From: an uncultured Eubacteriales bacterium
GTDB taxonomy: Bacteria; Bacillota; Clostridia; Christensenellales; Aristaeellaceae
NCBI GenBank assembly: GCA_902765735.1
Contig: CACXBB010000014.1
Location: 1-45,158 of the forward strand
Length of the DNA stretch: 45,158 bases
Reading direction: 5' to 3'
The notes below the pieces were generated by a model that was not told the DNA's origin, made no database searches, and saw only the letters and a list, made by a program, of their open reading frames with translations. This document shows, piece by piece, positions 34,299 to 41,732 of this stretch (position 1 is the stretch's first letter; each line of letters opens with the position of its first letter). Both the position numbers and the translations under genes were made by a program.

Positions 34299-34451
34299 TC
34301 AGGCACTCTGGCTTAATTCTGCCCGCAGGACTCTGACCGCATCCTCTCCGACCTTCACCCTGTCAACCTCTTTCAGGAACCACTCGACCGGGAACTCCCC
34401 GTCCTCCGGGTAGCCCATACACTGTGGAAATCTGCAAGGCAGATTTCTCAT
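34299..34451 (-). CDS. Small protein, 50 residues, unknown function
   Basis: The ATG overlaps the stop codon of the upstream gene (ATGA at 34448-34451), so translation is coupled. The sequence starts MRNLPCRFPQCMGYPEDGEF and continues PVEWFLKEVDRVKVGEDAV, giving two short Cys positions and a charged helix. It ends just before a terminator. Continuous reading, coupling and the terminator argue that it is real; I recognise no family. Confidence 0.55.
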   Translation of the reverse strand: MRNLPCRFPQCMGYPEDGEFPVEWFLKEVDRVKVGEDAVRVLRAELSQSA

Positions 34452-34819
34452 TCACCAGTTCCCCGCTGTTTACTGTACTTCTCTTCGGACTGCGGCTTGA
34501 GCTCCTCCAGCGTCCTGGTAACCCGACTCAGATCAGGACGGAAGCTGGCATGCTCATCCTCATCATCCAGATTGGCAAAATCATCCTCGGCAGATGTGGT
34601 TTCCCGGATCGGACGATAAATCGTATCATTTGAGGATACCGCATGCCGACCGTCTCTTATGATGTAAACTACATTATTCTCAACCCCGACCGTCTCTTTA
34701 AGACAGTTAGTGACGGGTTCCGTTGTAGCAAGATGCTCTGGCGGTATGTAGGGATCATACCGGGGTGCTCCGATTATGTTTTGTACATAATATCTTGAGG
34801 TAGCTGTTTTATTGTGCAT
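34448..34819 (-). CDS. Hypothetical protein, element-encoded
   Basis: 123 residues, hydrophilic, with an acidic middle (AEDDFANLDDEDEH) and no membrane segment or known motif. No good ribosome site precedes the ATG, so the true start is uncertain. It lies directly downstream of iteron module 1, whose own start-like codon opens only a short frame, and it may be the rear part of a rearranged gene. It is coupled to the 50-residue gene. Confidence 0.5.
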   Translation of the reverse strand: MHNKTATSRYYVQNIIGAPRYDPYIPPEHLATTEPVTNCLKETVGVENNVVYIIRDGRHAVSSNDTIYRPIRETTSAEDDFANLDDEDEHASFRPDLSRVTRTLEELKPQSEEKYSKQRGTGE

Positions 34820-34876
34820 TTTGTACAGTTTTCAGGCCGCTAAACGGGTATTATTTAGTACCTTATTACAAAAATC

Positions 34877-35173
34877 TGCATCCTCATCTATCTTAAAGAC
34901 GTTCCAAGTTGGTCAGTGGGGATAACCCCCACATGTAGTTCGATAAAGTTTGCCTGCTACTATATATGGTGTTTTCAGTGGGATTCGGCAGATATAACTG
35001 CTTAGTAGGGATAATGTTCATTTTTGAGATGGGGCAAATACCCCAGTAGGGATAATGTTCATTTTTGAGAATTGCCCGGATCAGCCCGGTCAGAGGGGAA
35101 TATGAAGTAGGGATAATGTTCAAAACATAGTAGGGATAATATTCAGATATTATGTAGGTAGGGATAATGTTCA
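34877..35173 (-). repeat. Iteron module 1 (49-bp block, palindrome, five iterons)
   Basis: The 49-bp block at 34877-34925 matches module 2 at 47 of 49 bases. Then come 33 bases, the near-palindrome ACTATATATGGT (34959-34970), 33 bases, and five copies of AGTAGGGATAATGTTCA at about 35004, 35045, 35106, 35129 and 35157. The first two are extended by TTTTTGAGA. The stretch 34820-35313 otherwise holds only a terminator. An open frame through it is just translated repeats. Possible roles are a replication origin, an operator array or insertion-sequence ends. Confidence 0.8.
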
Positions 35174-35177
35174 AAAT

Positions 35178-35246
35178 GAAAAGCCCACCAGGTCGGCTTC
35201 CTTGTTACGATGTGATATCGTTTCTTGGAAACAAACCCGGTGGGCT
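35178..35246 (-). terminator. Terminator with AGCCCACC stem (copy 2)
   Basis: AGCCCACC (35182-35189) pairs with GGTGGGCT (35239-35246). On the minus strand a short TTTT run follows. It ends the zinc-ribbon/HTH transcript just before iteron module 1. Confidence 0.65.
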
Positions 35247-35313
35247 GCTTATTATTCATTCAGTTCTTCAGTGCCTCGTCGAAAGGCGAAAATGTTATGA
35301 CGCTTTATCTCAA

Positions 35314-35520
35314 TCAGCGTCTTCTCTTCTCCCAATCAAGGGAGAAAGCCACATAACCACAATCCTTGCAGATGAATCCATCTGTCGGAGAATAAATCGG
35401 TTGATTCGACCCTCCGAATGGCCACTTCTCTTCTGGACCATTGATAGCAATATGGGTGTTCACATACCCTTTCTCAAGATTCTCGCTTCCGCAGCACAGG
35501 CATTTTTCGTATTTGATCAT
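35314..35520 (-). CDS. Small zinc-ribbon protein
   Basis: 68 residues with two CxxC pairs, CLCC near residue 7 and CKDC near residue 50, spaced as a zinc ribbon. The middle (YSPTDGFICKDCGYVAFSLD) is typical of small Clostridial zinc-ribbon proteins of unknown role. AGGTG precedes ATG 35520, which follows the HTH gene by nine bases, so both share the promoter at 35896-35924. Confidence 0.72.
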   Translation of the reverse strand: MIKYEKCLCCGSENLEKGYVNTHIAINGPEEKWPFGGSNQPIYSPTDGFICKDCGYVAFSLDWEKRRR

Positions 35521-35529
35521 ATCAGCACC

Positions 35530-35856
35530 TCACTCTACATCTTCATCAACCGGCTTCCCGGTCTTCTTGTACTTCCATCCTTCGGAATCCATATATCGTT
35601 CCTCGCCGAGGACGTATTCATGATGGAAGTATTTCACGATATCCAGATCCAGAGCCTCCAGTACCCGGCAGGCCACATCGAATGATGCTGTCCGGAGGTT
35701 CCTCTCCCCGCCCTCAAACTTTTGATAGTGCTGAATCAGGATCCCGGCTTTATCGGCTACCTGCTGCTGTGTAAGTCCGCAGGTTATGCGCCGCTCTTTA
35801 AGAAGCCCATCATTCTTTCATTGTGTATGTACCACTCTGAATCCTTCCAAAGCCAT
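35530..35856 (-). pseudogene. XRE-type HTH regulator with in-frame TGA near its start
   Basis: A good ribosome site (AAAGGAGA) leads to ATG 35856, but codon 13 is TGA (35818-35820). The same frame then continues as a clear helix-turn-helix protein: LLKERRITCGLTQQQVADKA, then DLDIVKYFHHEYV, to a stop at 35530. No alternative start exists before the HTH. Removing one A from ATGAAAGAATGATGG would give a normal start reading MKNDGLLKERR, so either a TGG-to-TGA change or a one-base insertion broke it. Confidence 0.75.
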
Positions 35857-35895
35857 GCTGCATATCTCCTTTTACATCCAGTTGTGTGCAAGGCC

Positions 35896-35924
35896 ATTAT
35901 ACACACAAATGGGTGTACTGTCAA
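35896..35924 (-). promoter_or_regulatory. Consensus sigma-A promoter of the HTH/zinc-ribbon pair
   Basis: On the minus strand TTGACA (35919-35924), a 17-base spacer and TATAAT (35896-35901), both perfect. The -35 box overlaps the last codons of the preceding gene. CACACAAATGGGTGT nearby has dyad character and may be an operator. Confidence 0.9.
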
Positions 35925-36313
35925 TATGCGGGTTTCGTCCTTCCCTCATGCACCTCAAGCGCCTGACACAGGTCAAAATAGACCTTGTGGCTGTCCGGAG
36001 CAAGACGCACCCCAGGCACTCGATATGTCAGCTTCTTCTTCCAACCGCAGCTCTGAAAGACAAACCGCACCAGATCCTTGCTCTTTATGTCATAGTGATC
36101 ACGGCTGAGGTTATCCGGGAGCCTGTTCGCGCCGCCGTCATCGATGTTGCACGGCTCTATCCCAAAAGCCAGGTCTTCCGGACTGAACAGAAAGTGAAAA
36201 TACTCCGGATACCCCATAGCAACAAGGGTCGTCTTGAATATCGTGATCCGGCCGGTATCCACATTAAAAGATATGCCGGGAGCCGAATAATCCCATATGA
36301 TATAGTCATCCAC
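35921..36313 (-). CDS. Element paralogue family member 3, function unknown
   Basis: GTG 36313 is preferred since GGAGGTGA lies five bases upstream, giving 130 residues; an ATG at 36328 includes that site. Segments SKDLVRFVFQSCGWKKKLTYRVPG and KVYFDLCQA correspond to TDSIYEHFGWDKKCRYKMLG and LYFVFDL of the gene upstream. The predicted fold is strand-rich with a conserved GW-K-YR core. It has no enzyme motif. It belongs to a family present at least three times in this 3-kb stretch. Confidence 0.65.
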   Translation of the reverse strand: MDDYIIWDYSAPGISFNVDTGRITIFKTTLVAMGYPEYFHFLFSPEDLAFGIEPCNIDDGGANRLPDNLSRDHYDIKSKDLVRFVFQSCGWKKKLTYRVPGVRLAPDSHKVYFDLCQALEVHEGRTKPAY

Positions 36314-36352
36314 GGTGATCACCTCCATTCTGGACGCACGTGTCCCTTGGCA

Positions 36353-37120
36353 TTACTGGTCGCGTGTGGGCTCCGGTTGTACCGGATCAGGTGATGTGGA
36401 TGCATCCGACTGTAATTGCGGATCTGCTTCCCTGGTCTTTTCCCGCACGCCCGTCAGCATCGCAATCTCCACAAAGCCGTCCATCTCTTTGACCTCGGTC
36501 TCCTTCTTGTACTGCTCCATCGGCACACCGAAGGTATTAGCGATATCATCCGAGTAATAGCCTTTTCTGGTATCGACCTTAACGACCTCGCCATTCTCGT
36601 CCACAGGCTCCTCACCCTTCTTCGGCTTCTCATTAAATATCTGCGGTACATTGAGATCAAAGACAAAGTAGAGTTTACCATCGTATGGGATCAGATATCC
36701 CAGCATTTTATAACGGCACTTCTTATCCCAGCCAAAGTGCTCATATATTGAATCCGTGAAATCAGGGCAGCGCATCCTGCGGCTCTTGCGCTTATCCTGC
36801 TTCGCTACGCACCAACGCAGAGCATGCTTGTCATTCTGGTCGCAGCCGGACACGGAGAAAAGTCCGGTCTCCTCGTCAAACATCAGCTTGACCCAGACCA
36901 CACCCTCCAGTTCCCTGATGCAGGCAGCATTGAATGAGATATTCCCATCCCGGAAAGTGACAGACGGATCTCGCGGACTTGGGAACAACTCCTTACGAAT
37001 AACCTTCATTCTGTCAGGATTGAACATTCCCATCAGTTCTTGCCGACGCGCTTCTCTGGCGGAAGAATCCTGATCCTGATTTATATTCTCGTTGATCTCA
37101 TTGATCTGATCCTCATTCAT
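36353..37120 (-). CDS. Element paralogue family member 1, function unknown
   Basis: 255 residues from ATG 37120, which overlaps the stop of an upstream frame (ATGA). The N-terminal part is rich in Asn, Asp and Gln. The family core NISFNAACIRELEGVVWVKL, then RWCVAKQDKRKSRR, then IYEHFGWDKKCRYKMLGY, then LYFVFDL, spans about 65-175. A variable charged C-terminal tail ends in a Pro/Ser-rich stretch. The core FNxxC, RWC, GW-K-YR and YF-FDL positions are shared with the paralogue at 37756. DNA or RNA binding is plausible from the basic KRKSRR run but unproven. Confidence 0.65.
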   Translation of the reverse strand: MNEDQINEINENINQDQDSSAREARRQELMGMFNPDRMKVIRKELFPSPRDPSVTFRDGNISFNAACIRELEGVVWVKLMFDEETGLFSVSGCDQNDKHALRWCVAKQDKRKSRRMRCPDFTDSIYEHFGWDKKCRYKMLGYLIPYDGKLYFVFDLNVPQIFNEKPKKGEEPVDENGEVVKVDTRKGYYSDDIANTFGVPMEQYKKETEVKEMDGFVEIAMLTGVREKTREADPQLQSDASTSPDPVQPEPTRDQ

Positions 37121-37533
37121 GCTGTCTTCTTCCACCCTTCCATAATCGTTTCTGCTTCCTTCATCAGGGCCGCCAGTTTATCGGCTGTGAAGGTACAGGT
37201 ATGAAGAAGCACCAGGGATCTGCAGGCGCTTTGGACCGGAAACACAGCCCTCAGACTGTTGGATTCCACGCCCGTTCTTATATGCCAGTTCAACCGTTGA
37301 GCGACTGATACTCTTCTCCTTACCTTCGATCCACATCTCGTTTCCGTATCCGTCCACACTTTTCCCGCTATAATGCCGTCCGCCTGAACCGCCCTCCTTG
37401 CTTACCGTATATCTGAACTTCGTAGCATTCTTATGTTCCTTGCCACGGCCGGATGTTTTGAAAGGATAGAGTTGGAAAGCGATCACCGTCTTCCACAGAT
37501 AGTATTCGTGACCGTATTCAACAGAAGCTCCAC
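37117..37533 (-). pseudogene. Degenerate chimeric coding stretch
   Basis: One frame (37178-37533) reads SVEYGHEYYLWKTVIAF, TSGRGKEHKNATKFRYTVSK and SISRSTVELAYKNG, and ends GPKRLQIPGASSYLYLHSR. It resembles a common small Clostridial protein ending in GPKKL...GASYLYP, but lacks a start and is cut short. A second frame supplies a short end (ADKLAALMKEAETIMEGWKK, stop 37117) that is translationally coupled to the next gene. The pieces do not form one intact gene. Confidence 0.5.
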
Positions 37534-37608
37534 GTACTCCACATCCTCAAATTTTCTCAGGCAGGCTGTATTGAACCGCAGCTTGCCGTTTATTACATTT
37601 TTTTGCAT
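37483..37608 (-). pseudogene. 5' fragment of a fourth paralogue
   Basis: ATG 37608 sits at the end of the 49-bp block of module 2, right after AAGGGG. The frame reads MQKNVINGKLRFNTACLRKF, then EDVEYVELLLNT, and stops after 41 residues. The part NGKLRFNTACLRKFEDVEYV aligns with NISFNAACIRELEGVVWVKL of paralogue 1. It is therefore the beginning of another family member, broken where it joins the chimeric stretch. Confidence 0.62.
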
Positions 37609-37794
37609 CCCCTTCTATCTTAAAGACGTTCCAAGTTGGTCAGTGGGGATAATAACAAGATGTAGTGTTTTTATATTTCATAAGCTACTATATATAGTGT
37701 TTTTGACTTGATTCAGGATATGGGACCACCAGAAGGGATAATGTTCATTTTGGGGTCAGGGGATATAGGCAGAAGGGATAATGTTCATTTTTGA
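37604..37794 (-). repeat. Iteron module 2 (49-bp block, palindrome, two iterons)
   Basis: The block 37604-37652 is 47/49 identical to module 1. The perfect palindrome ACTATATATAGT (37687-37698) follows after 34 bases. Iterons AGAAGGGATAATGTTCA start at 37731 and 37771, 40 bases apart, close to the 41 of module 1. The last iteron overlaps the 3' end of the paralogue gene at 37756. Spacing is conserved although the bases between are not, so the layout itself seems selected. Confidence 0.82.
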
Positions 37795-38391
37795 AATCAG
37801 CCAGAATAGACCCGGCTCTATTGGATTCTGGGCTTTCTCTTCAGCCATATCAGCGCGGATCTGCGCTGCATTCTCACCGAGATCAGCATCATCAACGCCT
37901 GCCGCTTCCAACCCGCGCTCCGTAAGAAGATTCTGATCGAACTCATCCAGGTCAAAGTAGATGAGGTACTCATCATCCGTTCCTGCCTCTATCGCCGGAT
38001 ATCCGACAACCCGGTATGAGTAGCCCTTACTCCAACCCATCATTTTATATATCCGGTCTCCGAAGGGCCTGCCCGTTATCTTTCGGCTGGTGCGTTTTCC
38101 ATCCTTATCGTTGCACCATCTCTTGGAATCCTTATCGAACTCCTGCGCTGGCCGGACATAGAGCCTGTGCTTTTTCCGGTCGATATACATCTGGATATGT
38201 ATTACGCCAACCATGCTGCGGACACAGGTTGCATTAAACGTAATCCCGTCCGGCCTGATGTTGGCTGTGATATCCTTAATCCGCGACATCAGCACACGGC
38301 TGACAACTTCGGCCTCGGAAGAATCCACCTCTTTAATTTGATCCTGGTTTATTCCCAGCATTTCCATATCAAACGTGCCGAATTCATTCAT
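37756..38391 (-). CDS. Element paralogue family member 2, function unknown
   Basis: 211 residues from ATG 38391, which overlaps the end of the ATPase gene (ATGAATGA); GGAG precedes it. The core is GITFNATCVRSMVGVIHIQM, RWCNDKDGKRTSRK, IYKMMGWSKGYSYRVVGYPA and YLIYFDLDEF, collinear with paralogue 1. The last residues (KMNIIPSAYIP) are encoded by iteron sequence, so an iteron has been captured as, or has replaced, the natural C terminus. Coupling to the ATPase suggests that they act together. Confidence 0.68.
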   Translation of the reverse strand: MNEFGTFDMEMLGINQDQIKEVDSSEAEVVSRVLMSRIKDITANIRPDGITFNATCVRSMVGVIHIQMYIDRKKHRLYVRPAQEFDKDSKRWCNDKDGKRTSRKITGRPFGDRIYKMMGWSKGYSYRVVGYPAIEAGTDDEYLIYFDLDEFDQNLLTERGLEAAGVDDADLGENAAQIRADMAEEKAQNPIEPGLFWLISKMNIIPSAYIP

Positions 38392-39364
38392 CGCTTCCGT
38401 CTCCATTCAAATCTTCAGTATTCTGGTTTTCCATGTGCCAGTACCATTTGCGCATTTTTCGGAATGAAGAAACTCCGAGCTTTTCCTTCGTTTCTTGCAT
38501 GGTCTTATCTCCGATTCCATATTGCTTCATTATGCTTTTTATCTTCAGAGACTCAACATCGCCTTCTGCAAGAGCTTCCTTAATCAGGATGGCAGCAAGC
38601 TCATGTTTATTCTTTGGAAGATCAGGTCTTTGTAACAGCCTCTTCTTTACAGTATTGTTTTCGACCCATTTGAAGCCTTCTTCTTTGGTCAGCGAAAACA
38701 TCAGATCATCACCGGCTGGAGCAAGGTTGTTCTTTACCTGTCTGACGATTCGCAAATCCCAGTCCTCTGGATCTCGTTCTACCATAAGCACACTTCTTGC
38801 AGCTGCCACCACATCAATACTTCCAAAGCTTCGGTATATATCCTTTTTTCCATCTGATTTGTTTAAATGGCTGATTAAAACAATCGCACACTTGTTAACC
38901 GTAGCCCATGATGCTAACCGGCGCATCAGCTTTCTCGCCTTTGTTATCATAGTGAGATCAGATTGTGTGCCAAGATATGCCTGAATTGGATCGAGTACTA
39001 CAAGACGGGGCCTGAATTCGGCAATCATACGCCCGATCCGCTCATCATCCAATGTAAGTCCATCATGGACTTCCTCATTGATAAAACCTATCTTTGTGCA
39101 ATCAGCCCCACATGAATCGAATCGCGGTTTAATCGTATCACCTGCGTTTTCCTCCGAGCACTGATAAATAACCTTACTTGGTCTTCCGATCTGGGAGCCA
39201 TCCGGCATTGTTCCACCTTTTGAAATCTCTGCTATAAGGTTCATCATCATGGTAGACTTTCCATCCCCCGGATCTCCAGCCACAATGGTAATCTTTCCAA
39301 TTGGGATGTATGGGTACCACAGCCAGTTTACAGTAGTTGCCTTCACGTCGCTATAAAGCGTCAC
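38384..39364 (-). CDS. RecA-fold ATPase, replication-protein (RepA-like) type
   Basis: 326 residues from GTG 39364. Walker A is GDPGDGKSTMM (about 30-40) and Walker B is RLVVLDPIQAYLG; AIVLISHLNKSDGKKDIYRSFGS supplies the sensor region. This is the AAA_25/RepA-like hexameric helicase family found in plasmids and integrative elements. An ideal ribosome site (AAAGGAGGG, 39395-39403) serves ATG 39388, but that frame reads ATG-GAA-TAG before continuing into this protein. Translation must restart at the GTG without a good site, or the gene is damaged. Confidence 0.78.
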   Translation of the reverse strand: MTLYSDVKATTVNWLWYPYIPIGKITIVAGDPGDGKSTMMMNLIAEISKGGTMPDGSQIGRPSKVIYQCSEENAGDTIKPRFDSCGADCTKIGFINEEVHDGLTLDDERIGRMIAEFRPRLVVLDPIQAYLGTQSDLTMITKARKLMRRLASWATVNKCAIVLISHLNKSDGKKDIYRSFGSIDVVAAARSVLMVERDPEDWDLRIVRQVKNNLAPAGDDLMFSLTKEEGFKWVENNTVKKRLLQRPDLPKNKHELAAILIKEALAEGDVESLKIKSIMKQYGIGDKTMQETKEKLGVSSFRKMRKWYWHMENQNTEDLNGDGSDE

Positions 39365-39421
39365 AAGGCTCGAAGAAAGCTATTCCATTGACCATCCCTC
39401 CTTTCCAGCCTGCACACTTGT

Positions 39422-39427
39422 ATTATA
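39422..39427 (-). promoter_or_regulatory. -10 element of the ATPase promoter
   Basis: TATAAT on the minus strand, 34 bases before ATG 39388. I see no good -35 at 17 bases, so an activator or extended site may be needed. The gap also carries one iteron-like CAGTAGGGAT (39491-39500). Confidence 0.5.
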
Positions 39428-39524
39428 CATTCCTCACCGCAATCTCACTACTAACAGGCTGATAGGGTTAGGGGGTTCTACCCTGTCTGCCAGTAGGGAT
39501 TTTCCGTAAGATTTCCTGGTTTTT

Positions 39525-39553
39525 TTAAGATTGCGCTATATTAGGTTTATACT
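39525..39553 (+). promoter_or_regulatory. Promoter of the element HTH gene
   Basis: TTAAGA (39525-39530), a 17-base spacer and TATACT (39548-39553), divergent from the ATPase gene. Confidence 0.6.
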
Positions 39554-39625
39554 CTGTTGCTATGTATTTTTCTTAGAGGTAATATGCACCTGCCTATGCG
39601 GGTAACACTGAAAGGCAGGTTTGTA

Positions 39626-39982
39626 ATGGAAACTGAAAAGAAAGAAATTGATTTTTTGAAAATGGGAGTGCGAATAAAAGCTTTTCGCGCTGACAAGGGC
39701 TTCTCGCAAGAAGACCTCGCTTCGGCTGTAGATGTAGACATCCATCATATAGCCAGTATTGAGAACGGAAGAAGGAATCCCAGTTTGAAATTGTTAATCA
39801 AAATTGCAAATGCCTTGAGAGTATCCGCTGACGATATTCTTTCTGACAGTCTGGATTACTCGAAGTCAACTGCAGGAACCGAAGTCCACTCTATTCTGAT
39901 GGATTGTAACCAAGATGAAATGAAAATGCTGATCAAAACTCTTCATTTCATGAAGGCGCTGTTCTCAGAATTTGGTGTTTAA
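39626..39982 (+). CDS. XRE-type HTH transcriptional regulator
   Basis: 118 residues. The HTH spans about 12-65: IKAFRADKGFSQEDLASAVD, then HIASIENGRRNPSLKLLIKIANAL. A short C-terminal helical part (NQDEMKMLIKTLHFMKALF) may dimerise. ATG 39626 follows AAAGGCAGG; an extension to 39557 has no ribosome site. It is the only plus-strand gene of the element here and is transcribed away from the ATPase gene, so it probably controls the shared gap. Confidence 0.82.
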   Translation: METEKKEIDFLKMGVRIKAFRADKGFSQEDLASAVDVDIHHIASIENGRRNPSLKLLIKIANALRVSADDILSDSLDYSKSTAGTEVHSILMDCNQDEMKMLIKTLHFMKALFSEFGV

Positions 39983-40003
39983 CCTCTGACATCATAACAA
40001 AAA

Positions 40004-40074
40004 ATCTGCCCGCGTAGGCGGCAGCAGCATCCTTGATTTTATCTTGGGTGCTTCTGTCCTCTACACGGGCAGAT
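40004..40074. terminator. Long-loop bidirectional terminator
   Basis: ATCTGCCCGCGTAG (40004-40017) pairs with CTACACGGGCAGAT (40061-40074) with one mismatch. T-rich sequence lies on the minus-strand exit side (TTTTTTG). It separates the HTH gene from the convergent gene at 40092. Confidence 0.72.
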
Positions 40075-40091
40075 ACCTTTTCGTATGTAAT

Positions 40092-40532
40092 TTACGCTAC
40101 GGTCAACCAGCAGTCTGTAATGAATTCGGACATTTCCACGGGCATGGAAGCCACATATTCTTTGCCATCCAATACCGGAAACAGATCATCCCGCATGAAC
40201 TCGATTGTCCGTTCCAGCAGGTTCTCTCCCGGCTGTGCCTGCCACTCCATCGCAGAGATTGTGGCTGCCGTCCTCGCGTTGTCGATCAGCACCGCCAGCG
40301 CATCCCTGTCAATCCCGCTCCACTGTTCTTGCTGTAGTCCTCGGCTTTTCACCGTACCGCCGCGCAAACCCTGCATTTCCGGGCTGACGATCTTCCGAAG
40401 TTCCTCTGGCACCACATCGACTTTCTCGCTCTGCAGATATGCCTTGATCATCGCAGCTACAGTCAGATCCGTTATAGAAAAACCATATTCGTCTGCGTGA
40501 ACGTCGCGCAGAATTCCTGTATTCATCTCCAT
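40092..40532 (-). CDS. Hypothetical protein, element-encoded
   Basis: 146 residues from ATG 40532, eight bases after GGGGAGG. It is soluble with a mixed helical pattern; notable stretches are VPEELRKIVSPEMQGLRGG and IDRDALAVLIDNARTAATIS. It has no recognised motif. It lies downstream of the nucleotide-sugar operon on the same strand, with a 138-base gap, and ends before a terminator. Confidence 0.6.
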   Translation of the reverse strand: MEMNTGILRDVHADEYGFSITDLTVAAMIKAYLQSEKVDVVPEELRKIVSPEMQGLRGGTVKSRGLQQEQWSGIDRDALAVLIDNARTAATISAMEWQAQPGENLLERTIEFMRDDLFPVLDGKEYVASMPVEMSEFITDCWLTVA

Positions 40533-40670
40533 GTACAAAACCTCCCCTGATGAATGTCTGTCACATTACCTGGCTTCCTTGTTTCTCAAGTTACCTCGGG
40601 TTTTCGTACATTGCAAGATTCAAAAGAATCCGAAAGACGGGTATGGTCAACGAAACTGGTGGCAGAATTT

Positions 40671-41732
40671 TCATCTGTAGTACTCAGCGTACCACTCGGC
40701 AAAAGCTCTCAATCCCTCCCGGATGCCAATCTTCGGTGTGAAACCGTAGTCACGCTCCAAGGCTGCACTGTCAGCGTAGGTCACAGGCACATCTCCGGCC
40801 TGCATGCCGACCAGCTCCCGATGTCCCTCGAAGTCGTAATCGGCAGGAAGGACTCCCGCTCTGACCAATTCTTCCTGAAGCGTGGAGATATAGTCCAGCA
40901 GGTTCTCCGGCTGACCGCCGCCGATGTTATATACCGCATACGGCGGAATCGGCAGACCGTCTTCTCCGTTCTTCTTCTCCGGCGCACCCTGCATTACACG
41001 GTACACGCCCTCGACAATATCATCGATGAAGGTAAAATCCCGACGCATGTCGCCATAATTGAAGATCTGGATCGTCTCCCCTGCAACCAGCTTCTTTGTA
41101 GCAGAATAATAGAACATGTCCGGGCGGCCGGCAGGACCGTACACCGTGAAGAAACGGAGTCCCGTGGACGGGATATTGTAGAGTTTGGAATAGGCGTGTG
41201 CCAGCAGCTCGTCGCTCTTTTTGGTCGCGGCATAAAGGCTGACCGGGTTATCTACCTTGTCATCTGTGCTGAACGGCACCTTCTTGTTTCCGCCGTAGAC
41301 GGAGGAAGATGATGCATAGACCAGGTGCTCCACCGGATTGTGACGGCAGGCTTCCAGCAGATTGTAGAAGCCGATGATATTGCTCTCTATATACACATCA
41401 GGATGGTCGATGGAATACCGAACACCGGCCTGCGCCGCAAGGTTTACCACGATATCGAAGTGGTAGGTCTGGAAGAGATCGTCCACCAGGGCCTTATCCC
41501 CAATGGAACCTTTGACAAACACATGCTTGACCGGGGAGGCTTCCGCTGCGTTCTCGACCTGCGCCAGTCTCCACTCTTTGAGGCTGACCTCGTAGTAATC
41601 GTTCATGTTATCAAGGCTGACCACAGTGCCGCCGCTCATTTCCTTCAGCAAACGGATCACAAGGTTGGCACCGATAAATCCCGGTGAGCCGGTCACCAGG
41701 ATGGTTTTGTTGTTCAAATCTATCTTTTGCAT
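40671..41732 (-). CDS. UDP-glucuronate 4-epimerase-like NAD-dependent epimerase
   Basis: The 353-residue short-chain dehydrogenase/epimerase converts UDP-glucuronate to UDP-galacturonate. The Rossmann motif is VTGSPGFIGANLV (normally TGxxGFIG), the catalytic Ser is in YASSSSVYGGN and the YxxxK pair in SLYAATKKSDE. The insert SLDNMNDYYEVSLKEWRL is characteristic of glucuronate epimerases rather than GalE. The gene begins directly after the UGDH stop (TAAATG), preceded by AGGAGA, so the pathway UDP-Glc to UDP-GlcA to UDP-GalA is encoded in one operon. Confidence 0.88.
   Translation of the reverse strand: MQKIDLNNKTILVTGSPGFIGANLVIRLLKEMSGGTVVSLDNMNDYYEVSLKEWRLAQVENAAEASPVKHVFVKGSIGDKALVDDLFQTYHFDIVVNLAAQAGVRYSIDHPDVYIESNIIGFYNLLEACRHNPVEHLVYASSSSVYGGNKKVPFSTDDKVDNPVSLYAATKKSDELLAHAYSKLYNIPSTGLRFFTVYGPAGRPDMFYYSATKKLVAGETIQIFNYGDMRRDFTFIDDIVEGVYRVMQGAPEKKNGEDGLPIPPYAVYNIGGGQPENLLDYISTLQEELVRAGVLPADYDFEGHRELVGMQAGDVPVTYADSAALERDYGFTPKIGIREGLRAFAEWYAEYYR

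Noticed and set aside
34836-34860. Origin or attachment site at the AT-rich stretch beside module 1
   Set aside because: It is AT-rich but shows no repeat or dyad beyond chance; only the module itself is organised.
34893-35174. Open frame of 93 codons on the minus strand
   Set aside because: Its protein (repeated NIIPT and YYP motifs) is only the translated iterons; it has no ribosome site and no family.
37483-37608. Programmed frameshift joining the 41-residue frame to the following one
   Set aside because: The two parts match different protein families and no slippery site is evident, so a chimeric junction is more likely.
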